Below are positions 23,601 through 36,481 of a stretch of DNA of 64,000 nucleotides, piece by piece. Positions within the stretch are counted from its first letter, which is position 1. The number at the start of each line of letters is the position of its first letter. The notes under the pieces were generated by a model that had not been told where the DNA came from, searched no databases, and saw only the letters and a program-made list of their open reading frames with translations. A program made the position numbers and the translations under genes. This DNA comes from Zelopaecilomyces penicillatus (taxonomy: Eukaryota; Ascomycota; Sordariomycetes; Hypocreales; Pseudodiploosporaceae), in contig VCCP01000001.1 of NCBI GenBank assembly GCA_005765155.1, positions 4,464,001-4,528,000 on the forward strand, read 5' to 3'.

Positions 23601-26600
23601 CCAAACCAAATGAGAAGGAAAACAACCGATCTTCAGGGTCTGAGCCAGCCGCTGCCGCCACAGGTAAGATACTAATTATTTTTACCACGCGGCGCTATTA
23701 TTGTGCACTTGCCTTGTTCACATCCAGGCAACAAGTCAGCATCACAGTATAAAGCACTGGACGGGCTGATAATGTGCGAACCCCTGTATCTATGAATGAT
23801 TCAAGGAGCCTTGAGACCCCTCTAGTTTTTTAGTGCGAGGGGAATAAATGAGTGATGACTTCGTACAGTACGGTACATCAGATGTCAACAAAACAGGGGT
23901 AGCTGACGAGCTATGGGCCGTTTGGCCACACGGCTGCTGCCTCGATGGCACATGCAGTCAGCGTTGGCAAGTTCCGGTCCAGACTGAGACACCAGTATTT
24001 CATTGATCTCAGTTATTAGGTATCTGACTCTCCCGTGTTATAAAAATGGAAGACATAACAGATGGTAACATTTGCTGGTTCCTTTTCGGAGGCGCGGTGG
24101 AAATGTGTTGTTCTAATGGAGCAAAAGAATCTTTTGCCTTCGACTGCTCCCTGCGCACGTTATAACTGATATTATCGCCCAACATCCAAGGTTGGTAGGA
24201 TTCATTTGCCAAGGCAAAGATGCTTTTTCTTCTTTGCTCGCCTCCTGGATAGTGTATCTGAGATCTGATCATGGGGAAGTACATCCGTACTGCCGAAGGA
24301 GGACATCTCTTGGACGCCAGCCCTTGTAAGGGCTATAATGGAACGCAACCAAGTGGGCCAAAGGTATCCAAACTTTTACTAACAGGGGTGAGAACAATGC
24401 TTACCTGGCACTCCGTACAGGTACTCAGGTTTTGGCCCTTCGATCTGCCGCGTCCGCAAATGTCACGTGCTCAAGCTATTCAGACTATGCAAAGTGTGAA
24501 TTAATCAAAGTGCGTGACCGGGGCTGTTATTGAGCGGCTCCGCGAGATGTGATGTGATGAGAGTGACCGTTGACCACGGGGAGCGTGGCCGGACAGGGTT
24601 GCTGTGATGACCGTTGAGCTGGGTCCTATCCGTTTCATTCAATCGTGTTGAAGTAGGTAAATATCAATCAATTTGGATGTTTAGCTGTCTGTGTGTATGC
24701 ACTCCGTACTGTACACCTATAATGTGCGTGTGTTCTGCTGAGCAACCCACACAAGCGTCCCCATCGTATGTGTGCGAGATTTCACACATGCGTACCTGAA
24801 CAACAGCACACATAGGTGTACATACACAAGACGTCGGCTCATTAATTGCCCCATGATCAGCTAAACCATCGGGGCTCCCTTCACACGGAGGAGAGAGGGA
24901 TCCCGAAAAGTCACGGAGCAGTGGTCGTTGCCCCTCCTCGGCGGACACGGCTCCCAAGCAAACCTGCGCTGAACTTGGTGCAATGTGGTGGGGTTTGTAT
25001 GCAAGGCAACCGGCAAGGCCAATGGTAGCCGTTTGCTGGCACCAAAGAAGAAATAATCGTCCCTCTCAGGGTCTGTCGACAGCCGATGCAGCACCGCCAT
25101 TATGCACTGGTGCGGGCTGGGCAGGGAAGATTGCCCCGAGCCAAAGCCACGGGTCGACCCCTTGTGATTTGCAGCCCAGAAAAAGGTGAGACAACTCATT
25201 GAGGCCTAGGAAATTTCTGGGCGATTGAGCAATCAAACACGCATCTGGTCAAATCTGAGGTCGCGGGAGACTACTCCAGATTCGACCGTTTCGCAGCCGT
25301 TTTTATTGCTTCGAGGGACGAAATGATGGGCGTAGGGCGCATCATGGTGGCGGCACTTGGCACGGTATTCTAATGAACAAGTGGCGGGATTGCGACCACG
25401 GCAGAGCTCCGACTGAGAGGCCGTGCGCCGTCCAGTGCAACGAGGCTTCGCGACAAGCATTGGTCTGAGCTTCCATCCCCTTTGCCTCTCAACTGACAAA
25501 CTACGGTTCTGTCCTGGCGCCGTTGGAGTCTTGCCGTCTGTGGCGACGTCTGTGGGTGATGTCCCCCTCATTCCCACCCATCTGTTAAGAGCATTCAGCC
25601 CAGCTGTTGCGGCATACTATCGAGTATTCCTCCATCCAATGTTGTAGCTGTTGGCTGCAAGTCCACTGCTGGACAGGAGTCCACGACCTAACGTGCCGTA
25701 CGCCGTGGCAGCGGACCGACACGGGCTGGCGAGTGTAGACCAGTCACCGTTCTTCTCGACCAGCTTAATGCAGCCCGTCTGGGTCTTGACAATGGTCTAG
25801 ATGTAATGGTCATACTTCTTTCCAGGCCGGTTTCGGTGCTCTGGACCATGTCTGCATCAAATGATTAGTAGTTTGTACGTATGTAAGTACCGCACATGCG
25901 CGGGTGGTGCTGTTATCGATGCGGACCTGCAGCTCTTTCAGAAAACCAGGGAAGCAATCTCTACTTCGTACAGCACAATTACTTCATACAGGATGGTAGC
26001 ATCGCCATGTCGCAAGGGTTTATTTAGCCAGGGCGATTGGACGAGGCCGCTGGAAACCGTGTCAGCTTGGCTAGCCTCTAGCACCGCAAAGCCTAAAGGA
26101 AGTGACAGCTCGCTCGCAGGGAGAATTTTGCTTTTTAGGGGCCCCCCTCCTCACCCGTTTCTCGCGTCATTCATTCACGGCCTCCACCTCCCCCATGGCC
26201 TAGACTATTGGTACGTAGTATGATCCCAACTATGGCTCTGACGTTGGAAAAGGCCATGTTCGTGACGGGGACATTGCGATATCACTCTAGGGAATGTTGA
26301 AAATTCAACAGCCCACTCTAGTTGGCTCGACTTGGTTCTTGTTCTTGAGGAGTACTTGAAAATTGGCCTAAGCTCAGACTTGAGATGAGTGATGAATTCC
26401 ACTTCATTAAATTGTTCATTTGTGTCCTGTCTGCCGTGTAACTAATGCAATTGGGCCCACAAGACGAACGGACCTGTTACAGTGCAGGCATGTATTATAT
26501 GCTCTGCTGCGCGAGGGAGTCGATGTGCACATTTGGTGCACGCCGACTTGAGGGATGTAGAGGGAACAACGCTATGCTCGACGGGTGTCTTTCTATCTGT

Positions 26601-29040
26601 CTAAGATGCGTTGGTCAACTTATGTACGCATGTAGAATAGTGAGAAACCTCGTACCAGCTGGCGCATTTATGTGTGTGTATGTATGCACACACATTTGGT
26701 CAGAAAAATAAAATAAAAAACAAAAACAAAATAAAAAGTACATAGAACGGGACCATAGTGTGCCTCTAGGCTCTACCCGACGCAGGTGTTGCTTTTCGTG
26801 CTGCTAGATCATCCTGTTGAGTGGACGGTTCGTCGTCGGCGCGCTGGTGTGGCGTGGCAATGCTAAGGCTGCATACATTCACTACGTGCCTTGGCATCTG
26901 AACCGATGGCAAGTTGCAGCATAAGATCTGGAGCTTGTAGAAAGTCTATACGTGCTGACCATTCAAAGGTTGTCTGGTATTAAACATGCTGTCGAGACGT
27001 CGACTGGGAGGCCCAATGATATTAAACAGATTTCGTCATCATCGTGAAAGACCAAAGTACGTATGCACAGGCTAGTCAGTCGATCATCAAACTGGCATGA
27101 TGTGGTTGAACTCGAAGCTGCTCGGCGAATCTTCATTCGTGGCCTGCCTCCCTCGAGTTGCCTCAAAAAAGCAAGCTCCCACCACTACTGCCACCTACTC
27201 AGCTCGTGGTTTGGCCAAAAATATGATAGAGGTGGGGTAGCGGCCAGCCAGCATGCCAGCCCTCATCTGATAGTTGCTTCTGTATGGGGGAAAAGAGACG
27301 GCCGAAGCAGGCGTGAGAAGACATGACACGGTCGAGTGAGGCCTCTGGTTGGGTGATGGCTGCAACTAGGCCCTCATTTAGCCGTATCAAGGGCTCACCT
27401 CATCATCCCGACCAGCGAGACAAAACGATCCGGAATATTCGGGGGCGGCCTATTATTATGCAGATGACGCCCGCAACCTTCTGTTACGGTCGCTGGTAGC
27501 AAGTCGTGCCGGCGTCGTGCCGACAAAACTGTCAATCGCAGATGTTCTTCTTGCTGAAGTTGGTGCGTTTTGCTTGGGCACAGACAGACCCGTACATATT
27601 CCGTATGTGCATACAGCACGCACATGCATGTATGGATACGTATCCGGCCTTTGTTTCTATGATGTTGTACGGTTCTGGCTCTGTTGTCTCTGTCCATGAC
27701 CCTGTGATGCGTGTATCGGGATATAGTTCAGCTAGATTGTCGTGGCGCCCACAGGCTCTTTGCTCATCAGTGTGCCAGCTGTCTCGGCGCCGCGCCACCC
27801 AACAGAGCCCATTGCCTCTGTACACCTATGCATGTCCCGGTAGTAACGCCATCGCGACACGGTGGAGGAGTGGATGAAAAGGAGCGGGAGCAGCCCCATC
27901 ATTCATCGCACAGCCCACAGGCGGGTGTCCTGTCTTCCACACCACACCACCATCGGTGGTGGGCCACACCCTCGAGCACCCCGGCACTACGTCCGTGAGC
28001 CGCGGAGACATCCCTGTAGCCTATATGGAGTACGGACTGTTGCCCTGCGTCCAAGCTTCCCCTGCCATGCCCTTGTTTGGCTATGTAGTGTTTCGTTTTG
28101 CAGTGCTTTCTTTGCTCGTTCCGGGCTTGGGCTGGTGGTGTGGCTCTCCCACCCGAGTGCTGGCATCCTTGCTTTTGCTTCTGGCTCTCGCTCTGAGTCG
28201 TGGGTCTTGGTTTGCCCTGGGCGACGTCTTAAAGACTCCCTTTGCCCCAGATCCTAAGGTCTGGAGAAATACTCCCGAGGATGCACAAACTGCAATTGCT
28301 GTTTATCATCGTGGATATTGTGACGGCTGTTTTTGCTGTATCGCTCCTGCCAATCGATCTGGACTGAGGTTGCTCTTTCCACCACGGAAGACCTCGCCCT
28401 TTCCCAAAAGCCACCAGCTCTGTGCTTGGACTTACACCACTTACTCTACCTCATTCTCTTATTCTCCATTCCTGGCCAACTTTTCCATCCACTTCATCCG
28501 CCTATCCTTTCTTCAACCCCTCCAATCTATCCCGAAAGCTATCTGGCCATCCATATCGACTGTCAACGGTTTCTGGCGACTTTAGCAACAACCATTGGCC
28601 CCGACGACCTCTACGAACACGCCAAGAACCATTTGGGGAGGTACAAGGCACAGCATCGCTCAACGAACCACATCGGCACCACCTGGTACACTTGCACTAC
28701 ATTCGCTTCGTCCTTTTCTGAGTGATTGGTATTACATCTGCCTCGCCGCTATGAACAATTGCACATCTTGTGTTGCCTTCATCGTCGTCTGATATCCTCG
28801 GTTCGCCAATCGCCCGCCACTTAGCTGACAGCCGTCCACCGCTCGAGTTAGCCGCCAGCTCAACCAACCAACTTTGATTCACTGCACCCTCACTTGCAAG
28901 TCACTTGAGATATTGTCTCCCGTCTCGACCTTGAGCATTCTGCTTGGTCTTTTCTCATTCTTCATCTACCTGGGCATCGTATCAAACCGACAATTGTACA
29001 TCCGCGTCTGCTTACCTGAGTAACACTGAAGAACATAACC
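20678..29040. other. 8.3-kb region without a convincing gene
   Basis: The longest ORFs here (166, 131 and 209 codons) show no domain or fungal codon bias. Visible items are a C12 run (22389-22400), a CT repeat near 23229-23242, A-rich DNA at 26700-26740, TACTCCGTA-like words (24410, 24701, 28028), and a pyrimidine-rich tract (28420-28560) probably belonging to the leader of the gene at 29041. A minus-strand segment at 21590-21540 reads as a signal-peptide-like stretch but lacks a nearby Met. No transposon ORF was recognised. The region may be a long promoter, contain non-coding RNA, or hold decayed DNA. Confidence 0.6.
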
Positions 29041-30612
29041 ATGGCCAACGGGTTCGACCGCCTTGAGCGGTTCTTTACCTCCAAGCGCAGGGCTTCTCCT
29101 GCCAGAAGTGTTGGAAGACCAGAAAGCCCTATTTGTCCTCCCGCGGAACCTCAGTTCCCCTCCCCCTCTTTTATTCGCCCCAAGGCTACTCGCATGGCAG
29201 CTCGGGAGGAAGTCGGACTTCTACAAGCCTCAGGGCGCTCGCCTTCTGTACCCGATATTGCTTCGCATCGTCTGGGATCCTCTCATTCACGAAACTCTGG
29301 CTTAACACACTCGCCAGTGCGATCACCATCTCTCAGCAGTCGACGACCTGAACCTCTAGCTACAGGACTTCGCGAGTTACAATTTCCAAGTCCCCCAAGC
29401 CGCAATGGTGAAATCACACCACAGTCGATGACATTCAACATCCATTCTTCTGAAATTCCTCAAATTCCTAGTCCTCGTTCTCGCTCGCCTCTCCATATGA
29501 GCGTTTTGCCACGACTCGACACACCGCCGTCGTCAAATCCCGAGGAACATGCGGTGATCATGGCCAATATGAAGTCTTCGAAAACGCTAGACTTCCCATA
29601 CGGTGCACCCCCAACTCCTGGAGATTCTCCTCAATTAGGTCCAGTGTCCGACTCTCCTCTCATCATGCCGGATGCCGGCGATATCCTTAGCAAGACACTT
29701 TTCAATGGCTTTGAGCATGAGTTGGGCGACTGTTTTGACCAATTCTCCTTGAACGAAACCTACAGCGAGTCTAGCTTGGCGCCATCTGCGCGACTCTCAT
29801 GTTGCAGCTCTACATTGAGAGAGCCGGATTTCTACGACTTTCTTAACCTCAGCGATGATGATATTGCCGAGACAACGCCAGAGTGCCCAGACGTTGAGTC
29901 ACCACTTGAACCACAACCCTTGTTACCTTCAATGGCTTTGTCCATCTCATCCTCCAAACCCCTGTCCTCGTCACTCTTAACCTTGACACCGCCCCGTGCA
30001 AGCCGTCCTGCTACTGCTGCTGCTTTTGAGGCTGCTCGAATTGCCAACCGATATGACTTTGATCTCGTCTATGTTGTCAATCTTTGGCCAGGTAGCTCAA
30101 GGGATTCTACATTCGGCGACGAGCTTGACACATGTGAGAGACCTCTCATCGGTCGTCTGTTGGCTGCACATGGTCTTCATCACGTCCCATCGCCTCTCCA
30201 AATCTCGTCATTCGTTCACACCACCATATTACGTTCCGACGGATGGATCGAGTACCGCAACCAAGAAGCTCGTCCAACCGACCTGGCCCGTGGTTACGCT
30301 TGTGCTTTCTATACAGGTCAATATACACGAAGTGGATCCAACGAGCCCAGCAGCCCTGTCTCGGGTGTTCGGTTGTCTGAAAAGATTGATCGTGGTATTG
30401 TGTTCGCTGCTTACCGCAAGCCCAGAATCGGAGAGTCCAAGCTTGGCCATAGTCTCAGTGAAGAGGAATTGGGCGACCTGCACCGAGACGCAGAAGTGCT
30501 CGTGGAGATGCTCATTGACATCCATGTTGCCAATCGCCTCCGACAGCCTCCCTCTCACCATCGACTTTCTGATGACACTGGACCAATGCCTGTCCAAATG
30601 GAAGTCTCTTGA
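29041..30612 (+). CDS. Uncharacterised conserved-looking protein, 523 aa
   Basis: Single exon of 523 codons. The N-terminal 310 residues are rich in Ser/Pro with many SP/TP pairs (PPTPGDSP, RSPSL) and are probably disordered and phosphorylated. The C-terminal 200 residues (about 325-505) look folded: AARIANRYDFDLVYVVNLWP, RGYACAFYTGQY, GIVFAAYRKPR and a final long helix EEELGDLHRDAEVLVEMLID. The pattern of strands and helices resembles a GAF-type sensory fold, but this is a guess. Coding potential is supported by length, C-rich codon third positions and a good start context. The gene has the longest upstream region in the window, as is often seen for regulators in filamentous fungi. I do not recognise the family. 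Confidence 0.8.
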   Translation: MANGFDRLERFFTSKRRASPARSVGRPESPICPPAEPQFPSPSFIRPKATRMAAREEVGLLQASGRSPSVPDIASHRLGSSHSRNSGLTHSPVRSPSLSSRRPEPLATGLRELQFPSPPSRNGEITPQSMTFNIHSSEIPQIPSPRSRSPLHMSVLPRLDTPPSSNPEEHAVIMANMKSSKTLDFPYGAPPTPGDSPQLGPVSDSPLIMPDAGDILSKTLFNGFEHELGDCFDQFSLNETYSESSLAPSARLSCCSSTLREPDFYDFLNLSDDDIAETTPECPDVESPLEPQPLLPSMALSISSSKPLSSSLLTLTPPRASRPATAAAFEAARIANRYDFDLVYVVNLWPGSSRDSTFGDELDTCERPLIGRLLAAHGLHHVPSPLQISSFVHTTILRSDGWIEYRNQEARPTDLARGYACAFYTGQYTRSGSNEPSSPVSGVRLSEKIDRGIVFAAYRKPRIGESKLGHSLSEEELGDLHRDAEVLVEMLIDIHVANRLRQPPSHHRLSDDTGPMPVQMEVS

Positions 30613-31379
30613 TCCAATATCTGTCCGATACCATACTTTTTTCTTTTCTCTTGATTTTCTAGTTTCTTTGTTTTTTCATGATTTGACTTTGTACTCACTT
30701 GCGTGGCTCTCTTTTCTCACTCTTGACCGCGTTGTGCGGACGCGATGATGCATCATGGCCGGGATTTCTTTTCTATTACTCTCGAGATACCTACGGCGGC
30801 TGTTTCTTTTTCGAATCTGCAAAGAAGCGATTCCTATGATTATGACTTGGCGTTACCATTTGCTTGAGCTACTTGAATTCCGCTCTGAAGTCTGGCCTGT
30901 ATTGGTCAAGGTAGCTCCGTTCTTTTGTTTTGCACGACCATGATGGCGGGTATACGAGTAGGTGTTTGGGGTCCTGTGGAGGAAAGGCGGTTACCGGAAA
31001 ACAACAATCGGAGGCGGGCTACACTAATAGTAGCCCATTGTGTCACAGCAACAATTAGTTACTGTTTTAGATAGAAGAAGCTAGCTAGCCATGGGCTAGC
31101 AGCTAATACATGCCAGAATTTTGGTACCATCTGCTCGTTCATCTCCCCCTCAAAGCCGTTGATTTATGTGCGTTTCGCCAACATCAAGATTGCCGCCCCC
31201 ACCTTCAGCAGTTGTATTGTTGTCTCGCTGACGCTGGCAATGACACTATCGAACAAAATCATCGAGACCACAGCCAGGTACACGGGCCTTGTAATATAAA
31301 AATTGATATCGTCTACTTATTGATACATAGTGGTGGATGGTTTCATCTTTATAGCAAGCGAGATTCAAGCTCAGGGGGC
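30613..31379. other. Intergenic between convergent genes
   Basis: About 770 bases between the 523-aa gene (plus) and the ABC transporter (minus). A near-palindrome built from GCTAGC around CCATGG (31079-31105) could form a hairpin at the 3' side of either transcript. No gene. Confidence 0.55.
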
Positions 31380-34300
31380 TTACTTTTGCTGGTTGACTAA
31401 ACGTTGCCACAGCTGACGCTTGTGGCTTGTACCATCCTCTTCCTGGACATTGTTTTCCCTTACAACACTCAAGAAAACCCTCTCCAGAGTGGCGCCACCA
31501 ACTGAATAATACTCTATCCCAAGATTATCCTTGTTGCCATCAAGGAGGTCAATGACACCGGCAACCGGCCGGTGACCGAAGGCGTTGATAGCCGGAATAG
31601 TGAAGCGAACTTGGCCCCCAAGCATGTCGCGTTCGAGAATGGCGCCAGGGAAACGATCCAGGACCCAAGAACGGATACCTTCCATCTCCTCGATGCTCGA
31701 GGTCGGGGCCGATCGCAGCAGGAGGCTGACGTAGTAGACATTACTATATTTGTCGCGGAGAGACTGTGTGGTGCCGACGGCGAGGAGGCGCTTGGATATG
31801 ATGACAGCGCGGGTAGCAAGAGCGTCAGCCTCTTCCATGCTGTGTGTCTAAATTTGAGGGAGTAGCAATATCAGCGCAACGTTCCCTTCAGAAGGGAGAA
31901 GATCGGAGGGGGTGGCGTGGGAAGCGCTTCAGATGATCGAATAATTACGATGAGTAAGGGATAGGTAAAGGCCTGGCTTACAGTTAAGAGAACAGAGCGG
32001 TTCGTAGATATCTTTTGTATAAGCTTCCAAAATGACCGCTTTGCAACGGCGTCCATGGCAGAGGTCGGTTCATCCAATACTAAAACTGGCGGAGTCCCCA
32101 TTAGTGCAATTGCCAAGCTAAGCTTCCGCTTGTTGCCGCCGGACAACTTCGATGCAAGAGTTGAGGCATGAGGGGTGAGATTTAGCTTCTTCATGATATG
32201 TTCGACATTGCCTTTCACGTCTTTGATGCCCTTCACCCTGGCGTAGAAGTTTAGATGCTCCCTTGTGTTCATCATATCGAGAGCGTCGTACTGAGGACAC
32301 ACTGTGATTAACAGGAGAAATGGTTAGCAAATGGATTTTTCATTCGTTGGTATGAAGGAACTCAGGCCACAAAGTCTGCAACACCAAGTTGGTGTTCTAT
32401 TACACACCTCCTAGGAACCTCTGAGCAGAGCGAGTTCGTGCGTCTTCGCCACACAACAAGACTCGGCCTTGATCGGGTGACAGCTCAGACTGTATGAGAT
32501 TAACAAGTGTCGATTTGCCCGCACCGTTTGGTCCTGTAAGAGCTGTCACATCGCTCTCCGGCAGACCGAATGTCACGTCATCTACGGCATGATTTTGGCC
32601 AAAGGACTTGCTGAGGTGGAGTGCTCGAAGGAGGTCGGCCTCGCTATCTTGGACACGGAATTTCTCAGCTTCGACTTCGTCGCTGTTTTTCGGCGAGGCA
32701 CTTTTCTCAGTATCTTTCGGGGCAGGTCGAATGCTCTTGCGGCGGAAAAGAGCAAGATCCCCCTCAATCCAGATGACGATGGCAAGTAATACTGCCACCT
32801 GGATAATCAGATAGAGAATCGGGCTACCATAGGAATAAATGGACGCAAATCCGGTTGGGGCACCATCCTTGCATCCAACTTGTAGAACGTTGAGACCTAG
32901 CAGAAGTGCTCGAAAGACATTTCCGATAGGTAGGAAGAGGTAAAGGCCGTAGGTGATGCCAAGAGTGACTGTGTCCATTTGGGAGGCATCAGAGAATCCG
33001 GACCCAACCTTTCGTCGTTTTTCTAGTTAGTTTCGCAGCGCTATGTTTCATTACACACAAACAGAGATTACAAACTTACAGCAAATGAGATGGCTGCAAC
33101 TGTGTACATCACCATACTAACACCGGCCATTGCAAGGAATGATTTCAGGGGCCCGGCCACAAAATGCGACAGGACGTATCCGAGCAGAATGGCTGCAAAC
33201 CCGTACAGAGCCAGGATGGGCAGCATTATCCATATAGGTCCATTCCACGTTTTCATCTGATATTCCATAATCACCGTGATTGAGACTGATATGACAAAGA
33301 CAAAGATGAAGTCGAACAAGGCGTATGCCACCCAGAGGGGGCCATGGCGGACTCCATTTGCGTACTCCAAGGCTCTGACTTTGCGGTCTTTCTCAATGGC
33401 TGGGTATAGCACGAAGGCAGCAGGATAGAGTGCCTGCACTACGGTGAAGAAGATAACGTAGAGCACTCCAATGTTGAGTGCACTCTGTTGGGTATTTTGT
33501 TTTAGTTCTTGAGCTTAACAATGGACAGGGAAATGAAGGGAAATCCGGTCTTACCTGTCTCTTCCTAGCGAAACCACCCTGCGATGCAATAATTTCAACT
33601 CCGCCATTGATTTGGCTCCATGTGTTGAGAATCTGACCCCCAGTGTTGAAGTTTCTTGAGCCAACTAGATAGGAGAGGACAGGAGCTTCGCTCCCTGAGC
33701 CCATGAAAACACCACCAACATCAGTATCGCTTGTGTTTTTATAGTAGTCCACTAAGTCTTGACGGCTGTCTTGAATCTTGGCAAAGCCATTCAATTCACG
33801 AGCATCCAGTGCTTGAAACTGATGGAAGTCATTCGTGACGAGATTGAGGAGGTCATCCTCGGCCGAGCGGGGGCCAAAAGCGAATGTTTGACAAAATCCA
33901 GAATAAGATGTGACACAAAATTCATCATGGGTAAACTTAGGAGTAGTAGGATTTCCTAGCACTGGCTGCAAGTTCCTGCATGACGGTGCCTCATACCCTT
34001 GCAGAAGCCTTTTTAATTGCGGCGTTATGATGAGCGGGAGCGCAAGTACGTAGAGATACGGCCACCAAAATCTTTTCAGGACGGTAAACCTTTTCCTGAA
34101 AAGAACCCCGACCTGTGCCCAGAAAGACACTAGCTCTCCCGGTGTCAACTTGAAGTCGGCTTCTGCAGTTGTGATCTGGCTTTTGGCTATATCAAGTTCA
34201 GGCTCGCCTGCGACTCTAAGGAACACATCTTCAACTTGTGGGCCAGAGATGGAGACATCTGAAACTCCTTTTGCAGCAAAGGCAGATGACAGCTGTGCTG

Positions 34301-36481
34301 CGGAGCGGGAATCTGGGGTCAGATACATCAGCCTGTCTTGGTGAGCCGTTGCTGGATAATGAGTGTCGAGCTTGGGGGCAGATTGAGGCACAAGAACTCG
34401 ATACCCCCCGCCGTATATGTTCTTCAGCTCGGCTGCAGCTCCTTGGCAACGGACCTGGCCCTTGGACAAGATGACAATGTGGTCGGCCAAGATATCTACT
34501 TCATCAAGGAAGTGTGTGGTGAAGATGATGCTTCGCTTGGATCGTTGCTGCAACAGTATATCCCAGATGACACGACGGGAAAGGGGGTCTAATCCAGAAG
34601 TGCACTCGTCGATAAGACAGACGGATGAGTTTCCAACAAACATGCATGCGAGTTGTAACTTGCGCTTCTGGCCGCCACTCAGCGTGTTCGCACGACTGTT
34701 TCTTTTCAGTTCAAGGTCGCAAGCAGATATCAGCTGGTCCAGCTCCTCGGGTGTTTCCCGGCCAGCTTTGATCTTGCTCCATAGTTGGACATACTCTTTG
34801 ACGGTGAGTTCATCCCAGAGTGTGTTTCTTTGAGGGCAAATGCCAATCTGTGATGGTGTAGCGTCCAAAGACACTCTGCCAGATGTTGGGCTGACGAACC
34901 CGGACATCATATGGAGCGTTGTCGTCTTGCCCGACCCATTGGGACCAACCAGGCACAGTATCTGGCCTTTGTGTCCGCGTAGGCTAACACCATCTACAGC
35001 ATTGACTTGACGTCTATTGCCACAGCAAAAGAATTTCTCCAAGATATTAGGTATGAACTGTTTCTTGAGATCAAATGTCTCTGCGACAACCTTATCTGAA
35101 TTTGTGGACGAGTCGTTGTTAAAGGAGAGCGAACGGAAATCTATACCATGCATGCAATGCTCAACGATCAGGGCAAGAATAGGATACAAAACAATGTTCA
35201 GAGCCAGGAAACCAAGCATGGAAGCTTGTGTCACGTTATAAGAGTCAGAGTTGATTCCCGCTTCCGCTTTTGGTATTCGAGTTATGGCAGCGCTGGTGCT
35301 GTCGAGCTCCCAAAGGCACATCTGCTGAGCGAAGAAGACGTGGTTGGAACTAGGAAACATCGCAGACAGCGCGTAAACCCCAGGCGACTGAGGTTTCGGA
35401 TTCGTTGAGAAGCTGTACACCTGGGCTCCGACAGCTAGCACCAGGAATGCCCCGATGATGTAGATGGCCGAAACCCGTGATTTGGTGAAAAAGGAGGCAG
35501 CGAATACGGTCGAGCTGTTCACAGCCAGGCCCAGCATCACCTGCCAGCCAATGAGGAGTCCAACACTTGAGGTAGGAAACATGAGGAACCAGTACAGCAC
35601 ACCAAAGACTATGAAGCATGGCAGGCAGGCAATATCGTAGACGATGAGCCAACTGAGGACTCGCGCCACTGTGACGCCTCCTCCTCCCATGCCATCCACC
35701 AGTTGCGACATGCCGGACTCCCGCTCGTCCGTCATGAAAGACGCAAACCTATATATTATGACGAGGTAACATGCAAAAAGACCGAAAACGTAAATGCGGC
35801 CAACCATCGTAACAGTATCCAATTTGTGAGCGCGATCCTGACTCTCCTGGGTTTCGCGAGTGTACATGAAAATGTCCGGCGTTGCTGTGGAGTTGGTGAT
35901 GGCATTGTTGACAGCCAGTTGTAGGGGCAAGTAGAGGTCTTCCTGGTTGCTCTTGTGAGATGTCGCATCAAAGCGTGAGCTATCCCATGCCGGGTCCCCC
36001 CGTATGGTATATTGCCAAGTGTGGCGACTGCTTTGGGTCACTGGAATCTTTGCCTCTGTCAGAGGAGTGTCGATAAAGGTAATGGAAGCATGGCAGCCAG
36101 TGACGCCTCGTAGATTGGCTTGGCATTCTGCCGTCAGTGCAGTTTCGTTGTCGAGGAACACAAGCTTTTTTCTGTCCAGGGGTTTGTCAATATCTCGATG
36201 ACATGATCAGCGTCTGGTCCCAAGTAAGGGGGCTTGACGATGACAAGCTTCTTGTGGAGTGAGTCTGCGAAGTTCTTGATCGGAGCTGGCGAGCCAGTGC
36301 CAAACTTGTTGGAGGAAGCCAAGAAGTTGGGAATGTTGAGAAGAATGGCAAGGATGCCGAGAGGGATCGCGTAGGTGAATAGGATGAAGCTGATAGGATT
36401 ACGGACGACAGAGATGAGGAAGGTTTTCAATATCAACGCTCGAGTCTGTCGACAGACTTGACCAAAGTTAAACAAGACCAT
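31380..36481 (-). CDS. ABC-A family transporter (full-size), apparent N-terminal frameshift
   Basis: Exons 36481-33555, 33484-33080, 33008-32408, 32301-31982 and 31847-31380 encode about 1570 residues in the order TMD1-NBD1-TMD2-NBD2, the full ABC-A layout that moves lipids or amphiphiles across membranes. NBD1 has GPNGSGKTT, LSGGQKRKL and a Walker B CLIDECTSGLD; NBD2 has GPNGAGKST, LSGGNKRKL and VLVLDEPTSAMD. The N-terminal helix of TMD1 (LISVVRNPISFILFTYAIPL) lies in a different frame from the rest of exon 1. The shift must fall between 36136 and 36206, and exon 1 is 2 nt out of phase. No GT..AG pair can bridge it without removing conserved residues. Exons 2-5 are all phase-consistent. It is either a sequence error of one base or a strain-specific broken allele. 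Confidence 0.9.

Noticed and set aside
27956..28585. 209-codon ORF with a hydrophobic segment
   Set aside because: Overlaps other frames of similar length in a pyrimidine-rich leader; no domain or codon bias.
29996..30748. 250-codon plus-strand ORF overlapping the 523-aa gene
   Set aside because: Lies in a different frame inside a longer, better-biased gene and has random composition.
33755..36161. A separate, shorter half-transporter starting at 36161
   Set aside because: That start is a GTG codon, and the missing first helix sits immediately upstream in another frame, so a frameshift explains it better.
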